This document shows positions 1-9,241 of a stretch of 64,000 nt of DNA, one piece after another. The translations under genes were made by a program, and so were the position numbers. Under the pieces are notes generated by a model. It was not told where the DNA came from, made no database searches, and worked only from the letters and a program-made list of their open reading frames with translations. Position 1 is the first letter of the stretch, and each line of letters opens with the position of its first letter. Source of the stretch: Austropuccinia psidii (Eukaryota > Basidiomycota > Pucciniomycetes > Pucciniales > Sphaerophragmiaceae); assembly GCA_023105745.1 (NCBI GenBank), contig JALGQZ010000004.1, positions 69,119,112 through 69,183,111 on the forward strand, given 5' to 3'.

Positions 1-411
1 ATTGGGATTCATTTGGGTTATTGATTCAGGATTTATTGGATTTATTGACTTTGAACTCTCAAGATATTGATTGATCCTCAAGAATTGATTTTGATTATTG
101 ATTTGATTTGACTCATCAAGATATTGAATTGATTTCTGAAGATTTTGAACTGATTGATTGATTCCTCAAGACTTGATTTCATATTGAAGACACTTATTGA
201 TTGATTATTGATTGATTATTGATTTCCTCAAGATTATTGATATTTGATTGAATTGATTGTTGATTGATTGAATTTATTTGACTGTTGATTGAATTTGATT
301 CCTCAAGATTTGAATTGATTCCTCAAGATTCATCAAGATTTTATTGTGATTGATTTGGCCAAGCCTGATTATTCTTCTTAATACCATCAAGTTATTTTAA
401 TTCTTTTCCAA
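1..411 (+). repeat. TTGATT-rich 5' leader of element A
   Basis: Untranslated leader made of degenerate, irregular iterations of TTGATT/ATTGA broken by the word CCTCAAGA. There is no fixed period, so it is a cryptic simple repeat and not a true microsatellite. The same composition precedes gag in B (about 20290-20712) and C (about 24720-25238), although their sequences have drifted. It is T/A/G-rich on this strand with little C. A role in RNA packaging or dimerisation is possible but unproven. Confidence 0.7.
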
Positions 412-1839
412 ATGCCAGTCCAGCATAGCCCCCCAGCAAAGAATACTAGATCCCAGAAAATTCCAGCTGTTCTCACTCCTACAGCAAGGGCTCCTCTTGA
501 CCGCACACCATCAGTTCATCAACTGAGTGCAAATTTGGACAGAGGACCACCAATGGAAGGAGCAGCACCCTCAAGAAGAGGTGGAATGAAATCTAGAAGA
601 TCAAGATCCTTTTCTGGACTTTTGGGTGGCTACCCTGGCATGTCTGAAGGTGCAAGAGCAAGATTAGGGGAAGTTGAAGATGAAGAGGGGGAAGAGTATG
701 TGGAAGAGGAAGATTCTGGGGAAACTGAAGTGGCAGATGCCTTGGCAAATGCTCCAGAGGTGCCTCAGGGTTCTAATCTAGCCCTTTCTAGTCAACCTCT
801 TGTCTCTCAAACTGATCCAAGTCTCCTCAAGATGATGGAGCAGATGACTCAATACATGGGACAACTCACTCAAGCAGTTGCCCCCAGGGACAATTCCAAA
901 GCCCCTGCTTTCAAGACTTCATCCATGAAGGCACCTGATTCTTTTGATGGTACTCAAGCTCATAAGTTGAGAGGATTTATCCAATCCTGTCAACTAATTT
1001 TCCATAATGATCCAGCAAACTTCTTCTCTGACAGGAAGAAGGTTTTGTACTCAACTTCTTTTCTTACTGGTAGAGCTCGCAAATGGATTGAACCTTACCT
1101 CTCAAATATTTCCAATGAAGACCCTTTCTACCTCCTCAATAATTGGCCATTGTTTGAATCTCAATTATTCACTCTGTTTGGTGACCCCAATGAAGTCAGG
1201 AAAGCTGAACAAGAGTTGGACAATTTGAGGATGAAGGAAAGTGGTCATGTATCCTTGTACATAGCAGATTTCAGAAGCTTAATGTCAAGAATTGGAGATT
1301 GGGGGGAAAGAGCTTACATTCATGTGTACAGAAGAGGATTGGCATCAAGATTATTGGACCAATTGGCTTCTCACCCTGGAACTTTTGATACTCTTCAAGA
1401 ACTTATGGATGTCACTTTAGAATTAGACACAAGATATCATGAGAGGCAAAAGGAAAAGGGTGGCAATCAAGAAAAGAAGCCTCCAGTCAGTGGATCCAAT
1501 CAGTCTAGGCCTCCTCAAAACTCTTTTCAAAAGAGGCCTCATCAGAAGAAGAATAAGAAGGGCAAGCAATTTCAATCTTCAAAGGACAAACCCCATGCTG
1601 CTCTCCTCAATAAGGACAATAAATTGATCGGTTCTGAAAAGGAGAGGAGGATTCAAGCAGGGTTGTGTACTTATTGTGGTGGCAAGCACTCAATTGAAAA
1701 ATGCTTCAAGAGACCTCAGAACAAGCCTGGGTCATCATCAGGAGGCTTCCCTAGCAAGCAGGGAAAAGCCTGGGTGGGGATCATGATGTGTTCAATGGTT
1801 CTCACTTATTTCCTTCAAGAGCACAATTGTGCACTCTGA
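412..1839 (+). CDS. gag: Gag polyprotein of element A (readable, 26-codon extension)
   Basis: Structural protein that would form the cytoplasmic virus-like particle. The N-terminal 175 residues are low-complexity with an acidic patch near residues 80-105. Residues about 180-345 are the conserved retrotransposon capsid region (WIEPYLSN, QLFTLFGDPNE, LDQLASHP). A basic KKNKKGK stretch follows, then a zinc knuckle at C419-C422-H426-C431, a CX2CX3HX4C variant one residue shorter than the retroviral form. The ATG at 412 matches the gag starts of B and C (MPVQHSP). In B and C gag stops with TGA 3 nt after the slippery site; here that codon is TGG (1771-1773), so the frame runs on to 1839 over the start of pol. 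Confidence 0.92.
   Translation: MPVQHSPPAKNTRSQKIPAVLTPTARAPLDRTPSVHQLSANLDRGPPMEGAAPSRRGGMKSRRSRSFSGLLGGYPGMSEGARARLGEVEDEEGEEYVEEEDSGETEVADALANAPEVPQGSNLALSSQPLVSQTDPSLLKMMEQMTQYMGQLTQAVAPRDNSKAPAFKTSSMKAPDSFDGTQAHKLRGFIQSCQLIFHNDPANFFSDRKKVLYSTSFLTGRARKWIEPYLSNISNEDPFYLLNNWPLFESQLFTLFGDPNEVRKAEQELDNLRMKESGHVSLYIADFRSLMSRIGDWGERAYIHVYRRGLASRLLDQLASHPGTFDTLQELMDVTLELDTRYHERQKEKGGNQEKKPPVSGSNQSRPPQNSFQKRPHQKKNKKGKQFQSSKDKPHAALLNKDNKLIGSEKERRIQAGLCTYCGGKHSIEKCFKRPQNKPGSSSGGFPSKQGKAWVGIMMCSMVLTYFLQEHNCAL
1761..1767 (+). promoter_or_regulatory. Slippery heptamer for -1 frameshift, gag to pol (A)
   Basis: G GGA AAA in the gag frame (codons 451-452) fits the canonical X XXY YYZ rule. Shifting back one base enters a frame that stays open through pol. 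The same heptamer sits at the same point in B (22035-22041) and C (37623-37629), where the gag stop follows 3 nt later. A downstream stimulatory RNA structure was not assessed. Confidence 0.8.
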
Positions 1840-4800
1840 ATACTAGTGTCAAGAAATCTTTAAAGTTTCTTATTTTCTCTTCTGTCTCTGATATTTTTTA
1901 TAGTATTCTCATTGATTCTGGTGCTACAAACTCTTTTATTGCAAAGAATTTTTTTCTCAAGTACTCATTGACTCTGTCAGAGCTCCCTGAAAAGATTCCT
2001 CTTTTCATTTTGGATTCTAATGAATCCCCTGCCTTGCTCATCACCCATTATACCAAGTGGGTAGTTGACTTGCCTTCCTTCCCAAGCTTTGAATGGGATT
2101 TCTTTATCATAGATTCACCCAAGGGAGAAGACCTGATATTGGGCTATGATTTCCTTTACCATTTCAATCCCATTATTGATTGGAAAAATGGATTGATCAC
2201 CTATGATTCTAATCATAAGGATTCTAGTGGTATTATTCCTTCTCCTAGTAGTGACTTAGCCACTGCTGTCAACGGTGTTGCTCTGGCTGGTGAACTTAAG
2301 ACACCTTCCATCCCTTCTTCTGTCCATATCCCTTCCATAATTCCCTCTCAGTCATTACTTCCATCAAGAGATGAAGTCTTCAAAGAGATAAAGGATGTTG
2401 GAGAAGATGTTGCCATATCTTCACTTCATCTCTTCCAAGGGGATATGGACCTTCCTCCCTTATCTTTTCATGCATCCCTGGAGGAGCAGTGGGATGAGGA
2501 GGAAGAGCCAGAAGAAATTGAAACTGTGTTGAAGGTTGTTCCTCCTGCTTATCACCAATATTTGGATGTATTCTCCAAGGTGAAAGCAGAGAAACTTCCT
2601 CCACACCGCGCCTGTGATCACCATATCGAATTGGAGGGTCTTCTACCTCCAATTGGTGTTATCTACTCATTATCAAATCAAGAGTCAGAAACACTGCGGG
2701 CCTACATTTCAGAGAATGTAGAGAAAGGTTTCATTAGACCAAGCTCCTCTTCAACAGGAGCACCTGTCCTTTTTGTCAAGAAAAAGGATGGAGGTCTTCG
2801 TTTGTGTGTTGACTACCGCAAACTCAATGCTGTCACTAGGAAGAACAGATACCCTGTTCCTCCTATGAACCAGCTTCTTACCGTATTCAACGGTTCCACT
2901 ATCTTCTCCAAGATAGATTTGCGTGGTGCATATAACCTTCTGAGAATCAAAGAGGGGGATGAGCACTTAACTGCCTTTAGAACCAAATATGGCAGTTATG
3001 AGTATTTGGTCATGCCATTTGGTTTGACCAATGCTCCTGCTTCTTTCCAAAATCTAGTAAATGATATCTTTGCAGATTTTTTGGATGTGTTTGTTGTGGT
3101 TTATCTAGATGATATTATGGTCTTTTCCAGTTCTGAGGAGGAACATGTCAAACATGTGGCCTCTGTCCTCCAAAGACTGAGGGACAATAATCTGTTTGCC
3201 AAAGCCTCCAAGTGTGTATTCCATGCCTCAAGTGTGGAATACTTGGGCTATGTTGTTTCAAGTGATGGCCTCAAGATGGATTCTTCAAAAGTTCAGCAAA
3301 TCCTCAATTGGCCTCAGCCCAGAAACATCAAGGCTCTTCAATCTTTTCTTGGCTTTGCCAATTTTTATCGACGTTTCATTAAAAATTATTCTAAAAAAAT
3401 CACTTCTCTCACTTCCCTCCTTAAAAAAGATTCTCCTTTCATCTTCAATGAGGAAGCTCTTAGTCAGTTTCAAGCACTCAAAGAAGCTTTCACCTCTGCT
3501 CCTATCTTATCTCACTTTAATCCTTCTCTACCTACTATAGTAGAGACTGATGCTTCTGATTATGCATTGGGCGCCGTACTGAGTCAGGTGAATGACTCTG
3601 GAAAGCATCCCATTGCATTTGATAGTCGCAAGCTCTTACCAGCTGAGCTCAACTATGAAATTCATGACAAGGAACTCCTTGGCATAGTTTGGGCTCTCAA
3701 GCGCTGGAGAGCATTTCTTCTTTCTCTTTCCAATCCTTTTGAGGTCTTGACAGACCACTCTTCCTTGAAATATTTCATGTCTTCCAAAGTTCTTACTCGT
3801 CGTCAGGCCCGTTGGGCTGAATTTCTCTCAGAATTTCATTTCACTATCACTTACCGCCCAGGCAGGCTGGCCACTTTACCAGATGCCTTGTCACGTCGGG
3901 ACGATGTGTACCCAGAGAGGGGGGTGGACTTCATCAGCAAGAATCCTCAGAATTTTCATCAAGTACTTAAGCAAGATGGAATTCAAGAGTCAAGATTCTT
4001 CGCAATCAAAGTGGAAATTTTCTCAGATTTAGTTGACAAGATTCAAAAAGAAGTATGGCAAGACAAAGACTATAAAGAAATACTCAAGAAACTAGCAAGA
4101 GGTGAATCAGTTCCAGATTATTCTCTTGAACCTCAAGCCAAGTTATTGTTATTCAAAGATAGAGTGGTAATCCCAAGCAATGAAGAACTTCAACTCAATA
4201 TTCTTCAAAAGCGTCATGACTCACCATTGGCTGGCCATCCTGGCCAGGAGAAGACCCTCAAGCTCATCAAGAGGGATTTTTACTGGGCTGGCATGAATCA
4301 ATTCATCAAGGACTATGTGTCCTCATGTCAGCAATGTTCAAGAAACAAGAACATTCATCACAAGAAGTTTGGATTACTCAAGCCTCTTTCAATTCCATCT
4401 GGTCCTTGGAATTCATTATCAATGGACTTCATCACTCAATTGCCACTTTCAAACAACTTTGATTAAATTTGAGTAATTGTGGACAGATTCTCAAAAATGG
4501 CAATCTTCATTCCAACTTATGGAGCAATCACTGCTCTGGATTTAGCTCAAATCTTCATTAGTCATGTATTTTCCAAGCATGGACTTCCAGTAAGTATTGT
4601 CAGTGATAGAGGATCCTTATTTGTTTCATCATTTTGGACTCAATTATGTCAGTAGCTCAAGATATCAAGAGATCTTTCAACTGCCTTTCACCCTGAAACA
4701 GATGGACAGACAGAGAGGGTAAATCAGATACTAGAACAGTACCTTCGGATGTATGTCAGCTATCATCAAGATGACTGGTACACCTGGCTCCCTCTGGCTG

Positions 4801-5489
4801 AATTTGCCTATAATAATGCAGAACATTCATCAACCAAGCAATCACCTTTTTTCACCATTTATGGAAGAAATCCCAGCTTTGACTCAATCCATATTTCTCA
4901 AGACTAACCTGCTGGAAAGTTATCAACAAAACTCAAATCAGTACATCAAGTTGTCAAAGAAGAATTAGAGTCAGCAATAAGGAGATTCAAGAAGTATGCA
5001 GATAGAAATAGGGCAATTCCACCTGATTTCCAACCTGGGGACAAAGTATGGCTAGCTTCCAAGAACATCAAGACAACAAGACCCACCAAGAAGTTATCAG
5101 AAAGATGGTTGGGACCCTTTGAAGTTCTTAAGAAGATTGGCAGCCATGCATATCACCTCAAGTTGCCTCAGCAATGGAAGACAGTTCACCCTGTATTCCA
5201 TGTGTCCTTATTAGAACCAGTCAAGCATTCAACTATCCCAAATCGTCATCAATTGCCGCCACCACCAGTTTTAGTGGAAGAGCAAGAAGAATGGGAAGTG
5301 GCTCAGGTTCTGGACTCAAAACTCAAAAGAGGTAAATTATGGTATCTTGTAGAGTGGAAAGGATTCAGTGAAGACCCAGAAAGAACCACTTGGGAACCAG
5401 CTTCCAACCTTACCAACTCACCAGACCTTGTCAAGGATTTCCACTCATTGTATCCAGACAAGCCTGGTCCAAATACCTCAATAGTTTGA
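1761..5489 (+). pseudogene. pol: Pol of element A, four stops in integrase
   Basis: One reading frame, entered by the -1 shift. In order: aspartic protease (IDSGATNSF, about 40 codons after position 1788); reverse transcriptase with the first catalytic Asp in KIDLRGAYN and YLDDI at 3103-3117; RNase H (ETDASDYALGAVL, HDKELLGIVWALKRW, TDHSSL); integrase HHCC finger (HDSPLAGHPGQE to SSCQQC) and core; chromodomain (YLVEWKGFSEDPERTTWEP) near the C-terminus. Stops are TAA 4464-4466, TGA 4470-4472, TAG 4653-4655 and TAA 4905-4907, all inside integrase. The TGA at 4470 is shared with C; the others are private. Everything upstream of integrase is open. Confidence 0.93.
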
Positions 5490-5494
5490 TTTTA

Positions 5495-5973
5495 TGGTGC
5501 TTGGTGGGGAGAAGAAGTTATGTAAGTAAGTTCCTCTCCTGGCATGCACCTTTAAGGGGGTATTCTACCCATATGTTGTTGTAAGCATCACCTTGGCCAC
5601 TTTGTGAGCACTTGTCAATTCTTTGGACAGGTTCAGGAAGCATACAACATCAATACCCTCCATTTGGACCTTATCAAGATATGGCCAAATGTTTCTTTCT
5701 TTCTTTATGTTTTCATTTTCTTTCTTTATTATCATTTCATTTTATGCCAATCATCATAATTCAAGACATTCATTACTTCAAGTCATTTACGGCAATTCAT
5801 TTCAGGAGTCATTTATGGCAATTCATTTCAGAAGGCATTTATGGCAATTTATTTCAGTCTTATGGTGCTTGGTGGGGAGTGGAAGTTATGAAAGTAAGTT
5901 CCATCTCCTGGTATGCATCCCTGAGGGTTCTACTTCTTGTAAAACATCACCTTGGCCACTCTGTGAGCATCAA
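5495..5973 (+). repeat. Duplicated 3'-UTR motif (A)
   Basis: Two diverged direct copies (about 5495-5610 and 5861-5973) of a block containing GCTTGGTGGGGAG, then an AAGTAAGTTCC splice-donor-like word, a CTCCTGGNATGCA word, a G-rich run, and finally ATCACCTTGGCCACT followed by GTGAGCA. Element B has the same pair at 48370-48490 and 48648-48765. Between and after the copies is TTTCTTT-rich pyrimidine sequence, which runs to 6253 without a gene. Conservation of the pair across two families argues for function in the RNA, perhaps 3'-end processing or splicing; that is inference. Confidence 0.65.
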
Positions 5974-6253
5974 ATGCTTGGTTTTCATTTTTCAGACACT
6001 TTTTTGGCCAGAACCAAGCAACTCACCACAAGAAGGACCAACCATCAGGACTTGTCTTTATTTCTTTCTTTACTCTCATTTTCTCTTTCTTTCTTTACTT
6101 GTATAATTTTCTTTCTTTTATTTCTTTAAAGCAGCAGCATCCCCTCCCCAAATCATGTATTGGGAGGTTCCATTATCTTTTTTATTTTTTATTTTTTAGT
6201 ATTTATAAGAGTGGGGATAGAAGCTAAACCAAACACAAACAAGGAAAAGGAAA

Positions 6254-7548
6254 CTAGTTATCTCTACCCAAGTCATCAAAAGTTCTCTGGAAGTCATTTA
6301 TCAACTCATCCTCATACCAGGCAAATTTTGCAGCCATCTCTTCAGAAGCAGTACCTGGAATAGTCCTGTCATTGGCATACATAATCACCTCTCTGCTATT
6401 TCTATCAACCCTCCTGAACAATCTGGCCACAGCATCTTGATTTTCACTAGCCGCGTTGGGATCTTCTCTGGTAACCCGGATAGGCCAACGTTCTCTTCTT
6501 TGGAAGACTTGGGCGGCAGGAAACGGCAAAGGGGATAACCCATCTCTTCTTCTGCTGGAGCTGGCCACAGGTTGGAGTTGACGGGAGGTGGTTATGGGTG
6601 AGTTTCTAGACTGTTGAACTGGTGATGGTCTTACTGCTGGATTCAAGGCAGGCCTGGTGGTATGGGAGGTAGTTGGTGAAGGAGGAGGAAGGGTTGTAGG
6701 AATGGAGGCAACCATTGGTTGAAAGGTTCTTGGAGTACTGGGAATGACTTGACTTTGGAATCTGGTGTTGGCAAGAGGTTGAGAGGAGGAATTGCTGGAT
6801 GGATGGCCACTTGAATGGGGAATAACTTGAACTTCTTCACCATCCAGCTCATCACTTCCTTCGGCATCTGGATCTGATGGGGAATCAACAATTCTTCTTA
6901 GCTTCTTCACTACTTTCACCACTCCATCAGCATTGGTCCTTGAAATTGGAATTTCTGAGCTGTAGTGGATGGGCCTACCACCAATTGGAATGGACCCTCC
7001 AACATTAGTCCATCTGGCCACATCCCTCTGCCTGGAACCAGTCACTACATCAAGATATCAGCACCAATTCAATCAAAATATGCAAATCACTCACATTGAG
7101 AAAATCCAGAAGTGGCATCAGGGGTAGGCTCCTCAAGAATGGGGAATTCCTGCCCATAAGGCCCATCCTTCCTACTCCACAAGTGTCTCTTGACCCGGGA
7201 CAAAGTTGATCCGGTACGGCGGCATGGCTTCTTCCCAATAAAGAAGAAATGGCATTTTGACGATCGAGGATTGTAATGTTGAAAGCAATCCTTACCCCTG
7301 GCCAAACACTCAGTACAGGCAGGATCAAGAACTTCAACTGCTCTGAACCCATCATATGTTTGGGAGGGGTCAAAATGGCCAGAAGACGCCATAGAAGGAG
7401 AAGACAATCGACTGAAGACGCCAGAACCATGAAGAATAGACGGTGGCGGTGCAGAAGGGGAAGATTCAGTGAGCTCAGTCAGTTTGGAACTCATAACTGA
7501 AGAATATGCAAGCAGAAGATTCAAGATGTCAGAATCAATCCACTCCAT
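6254..7548 (-). CDS. Antisense two-exon gene, Zn2Cys6-like protein (A)
   Basis: Lies opposite to gag-pol between pol and the 3' LTR. Exon 1 is 7548-7095 and exon 2 is 7044-6254; joined they give 415 codons including the stop. I chose ATG 7548 (MEWIDSD) because the frame upstream opens only on TTG. A cysteine cluster at residues 78, 81, 88, 99, (102) and 109 has the spacing CX2CX6CX10CX2CX6C, matching the fungal Zn2Cys6 DNA-binding pattern; in this copy residue 102 is Phe, so one zinc ligand is lost. A Ser/Pro/Thr-rich middle follows, and the last 60 residues look helical and acidic (DAVARLFRRVDRNSREV). The frame is unbroken. The family resembles A. psidii hypothetical proteins from memory; function unknown, transcription regulator possible. 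Confidence 0.75.
7045..7094 (-). other. Predicted 50-nt intron of antisense gene (A)
   Basis: On the minus strand the donor reads CAAT|GTGAGT and the acceptor TTGATGTAG|TGACTGG. Removal joins the 174-codon and 263-codon frames in phase, placing Leu at the junction (GFSQ-L-TGSRQRD). The same intron with the same borders is at 44216-44265 in element C. A spliced gene on this strand shows that the antisense strand has been read as mRNA, because a gene spliced on the sense strand would lose the intron in each retrotransposition cycle. Confidence 0.75.
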
Positions 7549-7824
7549 ATCAAGAAAAAAAGAACTTGACTCAAGGAAATGGGGCCATAACTCAATTATG
7601 CCCCCCCTCAAAGCCTCTAAGGTGAAGGTTCATACCCCTTTGGGGCTGAACTCATCACCCAGGGCCTCCCCTGCAACTTTGGGGAGGCCAGGATCTTGAT
7701 GGTCCTGGACCCCATCAATGGGTCCAGGCCATGTAGGGTAAAAAATGGGTAAGGGCCATTTCTGGACCCCTTGGTCACCCTGGGTCCCCAGCAAATTTGG
7801 GCCCAGGGGGCCCCCAATAGCCCC

Positions 7825-7892
7825 CACGGACCGCGGACCGCGGCGTACGGTCCACGGCCCACGGACCGTGGCGTATGGACCGCGGACCGTAG
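7825..7892. repeat. CGG/CCG palindromic array upstream of antisense gene (A)
   Basis: About 68 bp dense in CGG and CCG triplets and CCGCGG palindromes, with repeating GGACCG units, in an otherwise AT-rich element. It lies about 277-344 nt upstream of the antisense ATG. Element C keeps one short copy of the unit (45001-45018). CGG half-sites in inverted or direct pairs are the known targets of Zn2Cys6 proteins; that this array is such a target is inference. The rest of 7549-8479 is non-coding, with short GC-rich blocks such as GGCCTCCCC and an A-rich stretch near 8380. Confidence 0.6.
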
Positions 7893-8479
7893 GATCCCAA
7901 AGACTCAAAAAGGCCTATTATGGCCAAAAAATCAAAAAAATACCCTAATCACTGAAACACCCAAAAAGGCCAAAAGGGCCATAAAAAGCATAATGCATCA
8001 AGATCACCCAGGATGGAGGCCACAGCCCAAAAAACATTTGGAGGGCTGTCTGAGGCCATTTCCTTGGACAATGGGGACAAGACCCCTTGGAGGAAAGTTC
8101 ATTCATTAATTGGATTAAGTCTGGGCCAATGATTACCAGTCAGATACTCATTGGACACCATTTTTTGAGCACAAGTGCTCAATGGCCTTTATTCTGGGAT
8201 ATATCCCAAGGCCACATCCCAAGGCATGGCTGATTGAATCGAAAGAAAAGAATGGCATATTTTGGAAGGAATACTCACTCAAGCTTGAAAGAAAAGGGGG
8301 GAATCAAATGAATTTGGCAGGGAAGAAATAATGAAGGATTTTCAGGATGATGGTCAAGAGGAAAAGAAAATTAAAAAGAAAATTTTTTGAAAAAAAAAAA
8401 GTGGGGATATTGAGATGCCACTCAACAGTGGCAGGGTATTATGGTGTTCAGGAGCCCACCAGTTTCAAGAGGGGGATAC

Positions 8480-9241
8480 TGTAACAACCATCCATCAGGG
8501 GTAAGGGTATTCATTCATACACCCACTCAAACACCTCAAATCAGCAAATCCAGTATCTGCATCAGCAGTCAGTTTCAGCAATCTTCATTCTGAAACATGC
8601 ATACAGCTTGGTACATCAATACAGCCTGTCAATACCTGTACAGGTTGGATTCACCCAATACAGTTTCAATACACCAGTATGGAACTGTATGATCACTCAA
8701 ATACACCACACCTCTTGTACAGGTTCTGTACAGCTGTACAGGACCTGTATTGGCCAGACTCAATTCAATCATCAATTATTCTCATGAAAATTCTTCCTCT
8801 GGATCAGGGCTGGTGATTCTCACATATACCAGCCCCTCTTTCTCCCCCCTGGGGACTTTTCCCCAGTTAATTAATTTAGTTTATTTATTATTTTATAATT
8901 ATTTTTATCCTTATTTTGGGTATTATAATTATTTAATCTTAAGTTAGTCTTTGCATTTCTCTCTTCGCCTGTACAGTATGAGTTGGGTGGCCATATCCTT
9001 ATTAACCCTTCTCTTTCCATTCTGACAGGTTGAAACAGTGGACTTGGACTTGTTTGTGGTTGGCTCTTCTATTCTTTTACTCTTATCTTTTGTTGCTGCT
9101 TTTTTCTTATATTTATTCTTTAGCAATTTATCTTTAACACTCTCAAGTGTATCTCATTTTATCTTATCTTTGAGCCCTCCATAAGTGAGTCCCAGTTTAC
9201 TGAGTGCCAGGCCCTCTTCACTTCGAAGAGCCCCTGTGACA
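8480..9241 (+). repeat. 3' LTR of element A (762 bp)
   Basis: Begins TGTAACAACC and ends CCCCTGTGACA (TG...CA). It is preceded by the polypurine tract AGAGGGGGATAC. Length and sequence match the 3' LTR of C (45591-46352), also 762 bp. Contains repeated CTGTACAG-type words near 8630-8750, a core promoter at 8821-8878, and a U5 that includes the CCATATCCTTATTAAC block shared with B. Confidence 0.95.
8821..8878 (+). promoter_or_regulatory. LTR core promoter, hairpin and presumed RNA start (A)
   Basis: CACATATACC, a TATA-like box, lies about 40 bp before AGTTAATTAATTTA (8865-8878). Just before that start is an inverted repeat CTGGGG...CCCCAG. B keeps the box and the stem with a different loop (about 19517-19572). 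In B and C the 14-mer at this place pairs with the sequence just after the 5' LTR, so it is the likely 5' end of the genomic RNA. The start site is inferred, not measured. Confidence 0.6.

Larger units (their letters stand above)
1..9241 (+). mobile_element. Ty3/Gypsy chromovirus A, 5' LTR outside window
   Basis: Leader, gag, pol, an antisense gene and a 3' LTR follow one another in the order also seen in element C (23744-46352), its closest relative here. Comparison with C places base 1 roughly 250 bp downstream of the missing 5' LTR. Pol ends in a chromodomain, which puts it in the chromovirus clade of Ty3/Gypsy. Gag, protease, reverse transcriptase and RNase H are open, while integrase has four stops, so this copy is probably not autonomous. 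The target duplication cannot be checked because the left end is missing; the five bases after the 3' LTR are GTAGC. Confidence 0.93.

Noticed and set aside
4464..4907. Introns removing the integrase stops of A
   Set aside because: Sequence around each stop is conserved coding sequence matching B and C codon by codon, without donor and acceptor pairs that keep the frame.
7610..8110. Plus-strand frames over the CGG array (for example 7745-7948, 7771-8109)
   Set aside because: Pro/Arg/Gly-rich low-complexity translations produced by the GC-rich repeat, not conserved in element C.
8944..9126. 60-codon minus-strand frame repeated at 24176-24358
   Set aside because: It lies in the U5 part of the A/C LTR and repeats only because the LTR does; low-complexity Lys/Arg-rich peptide.
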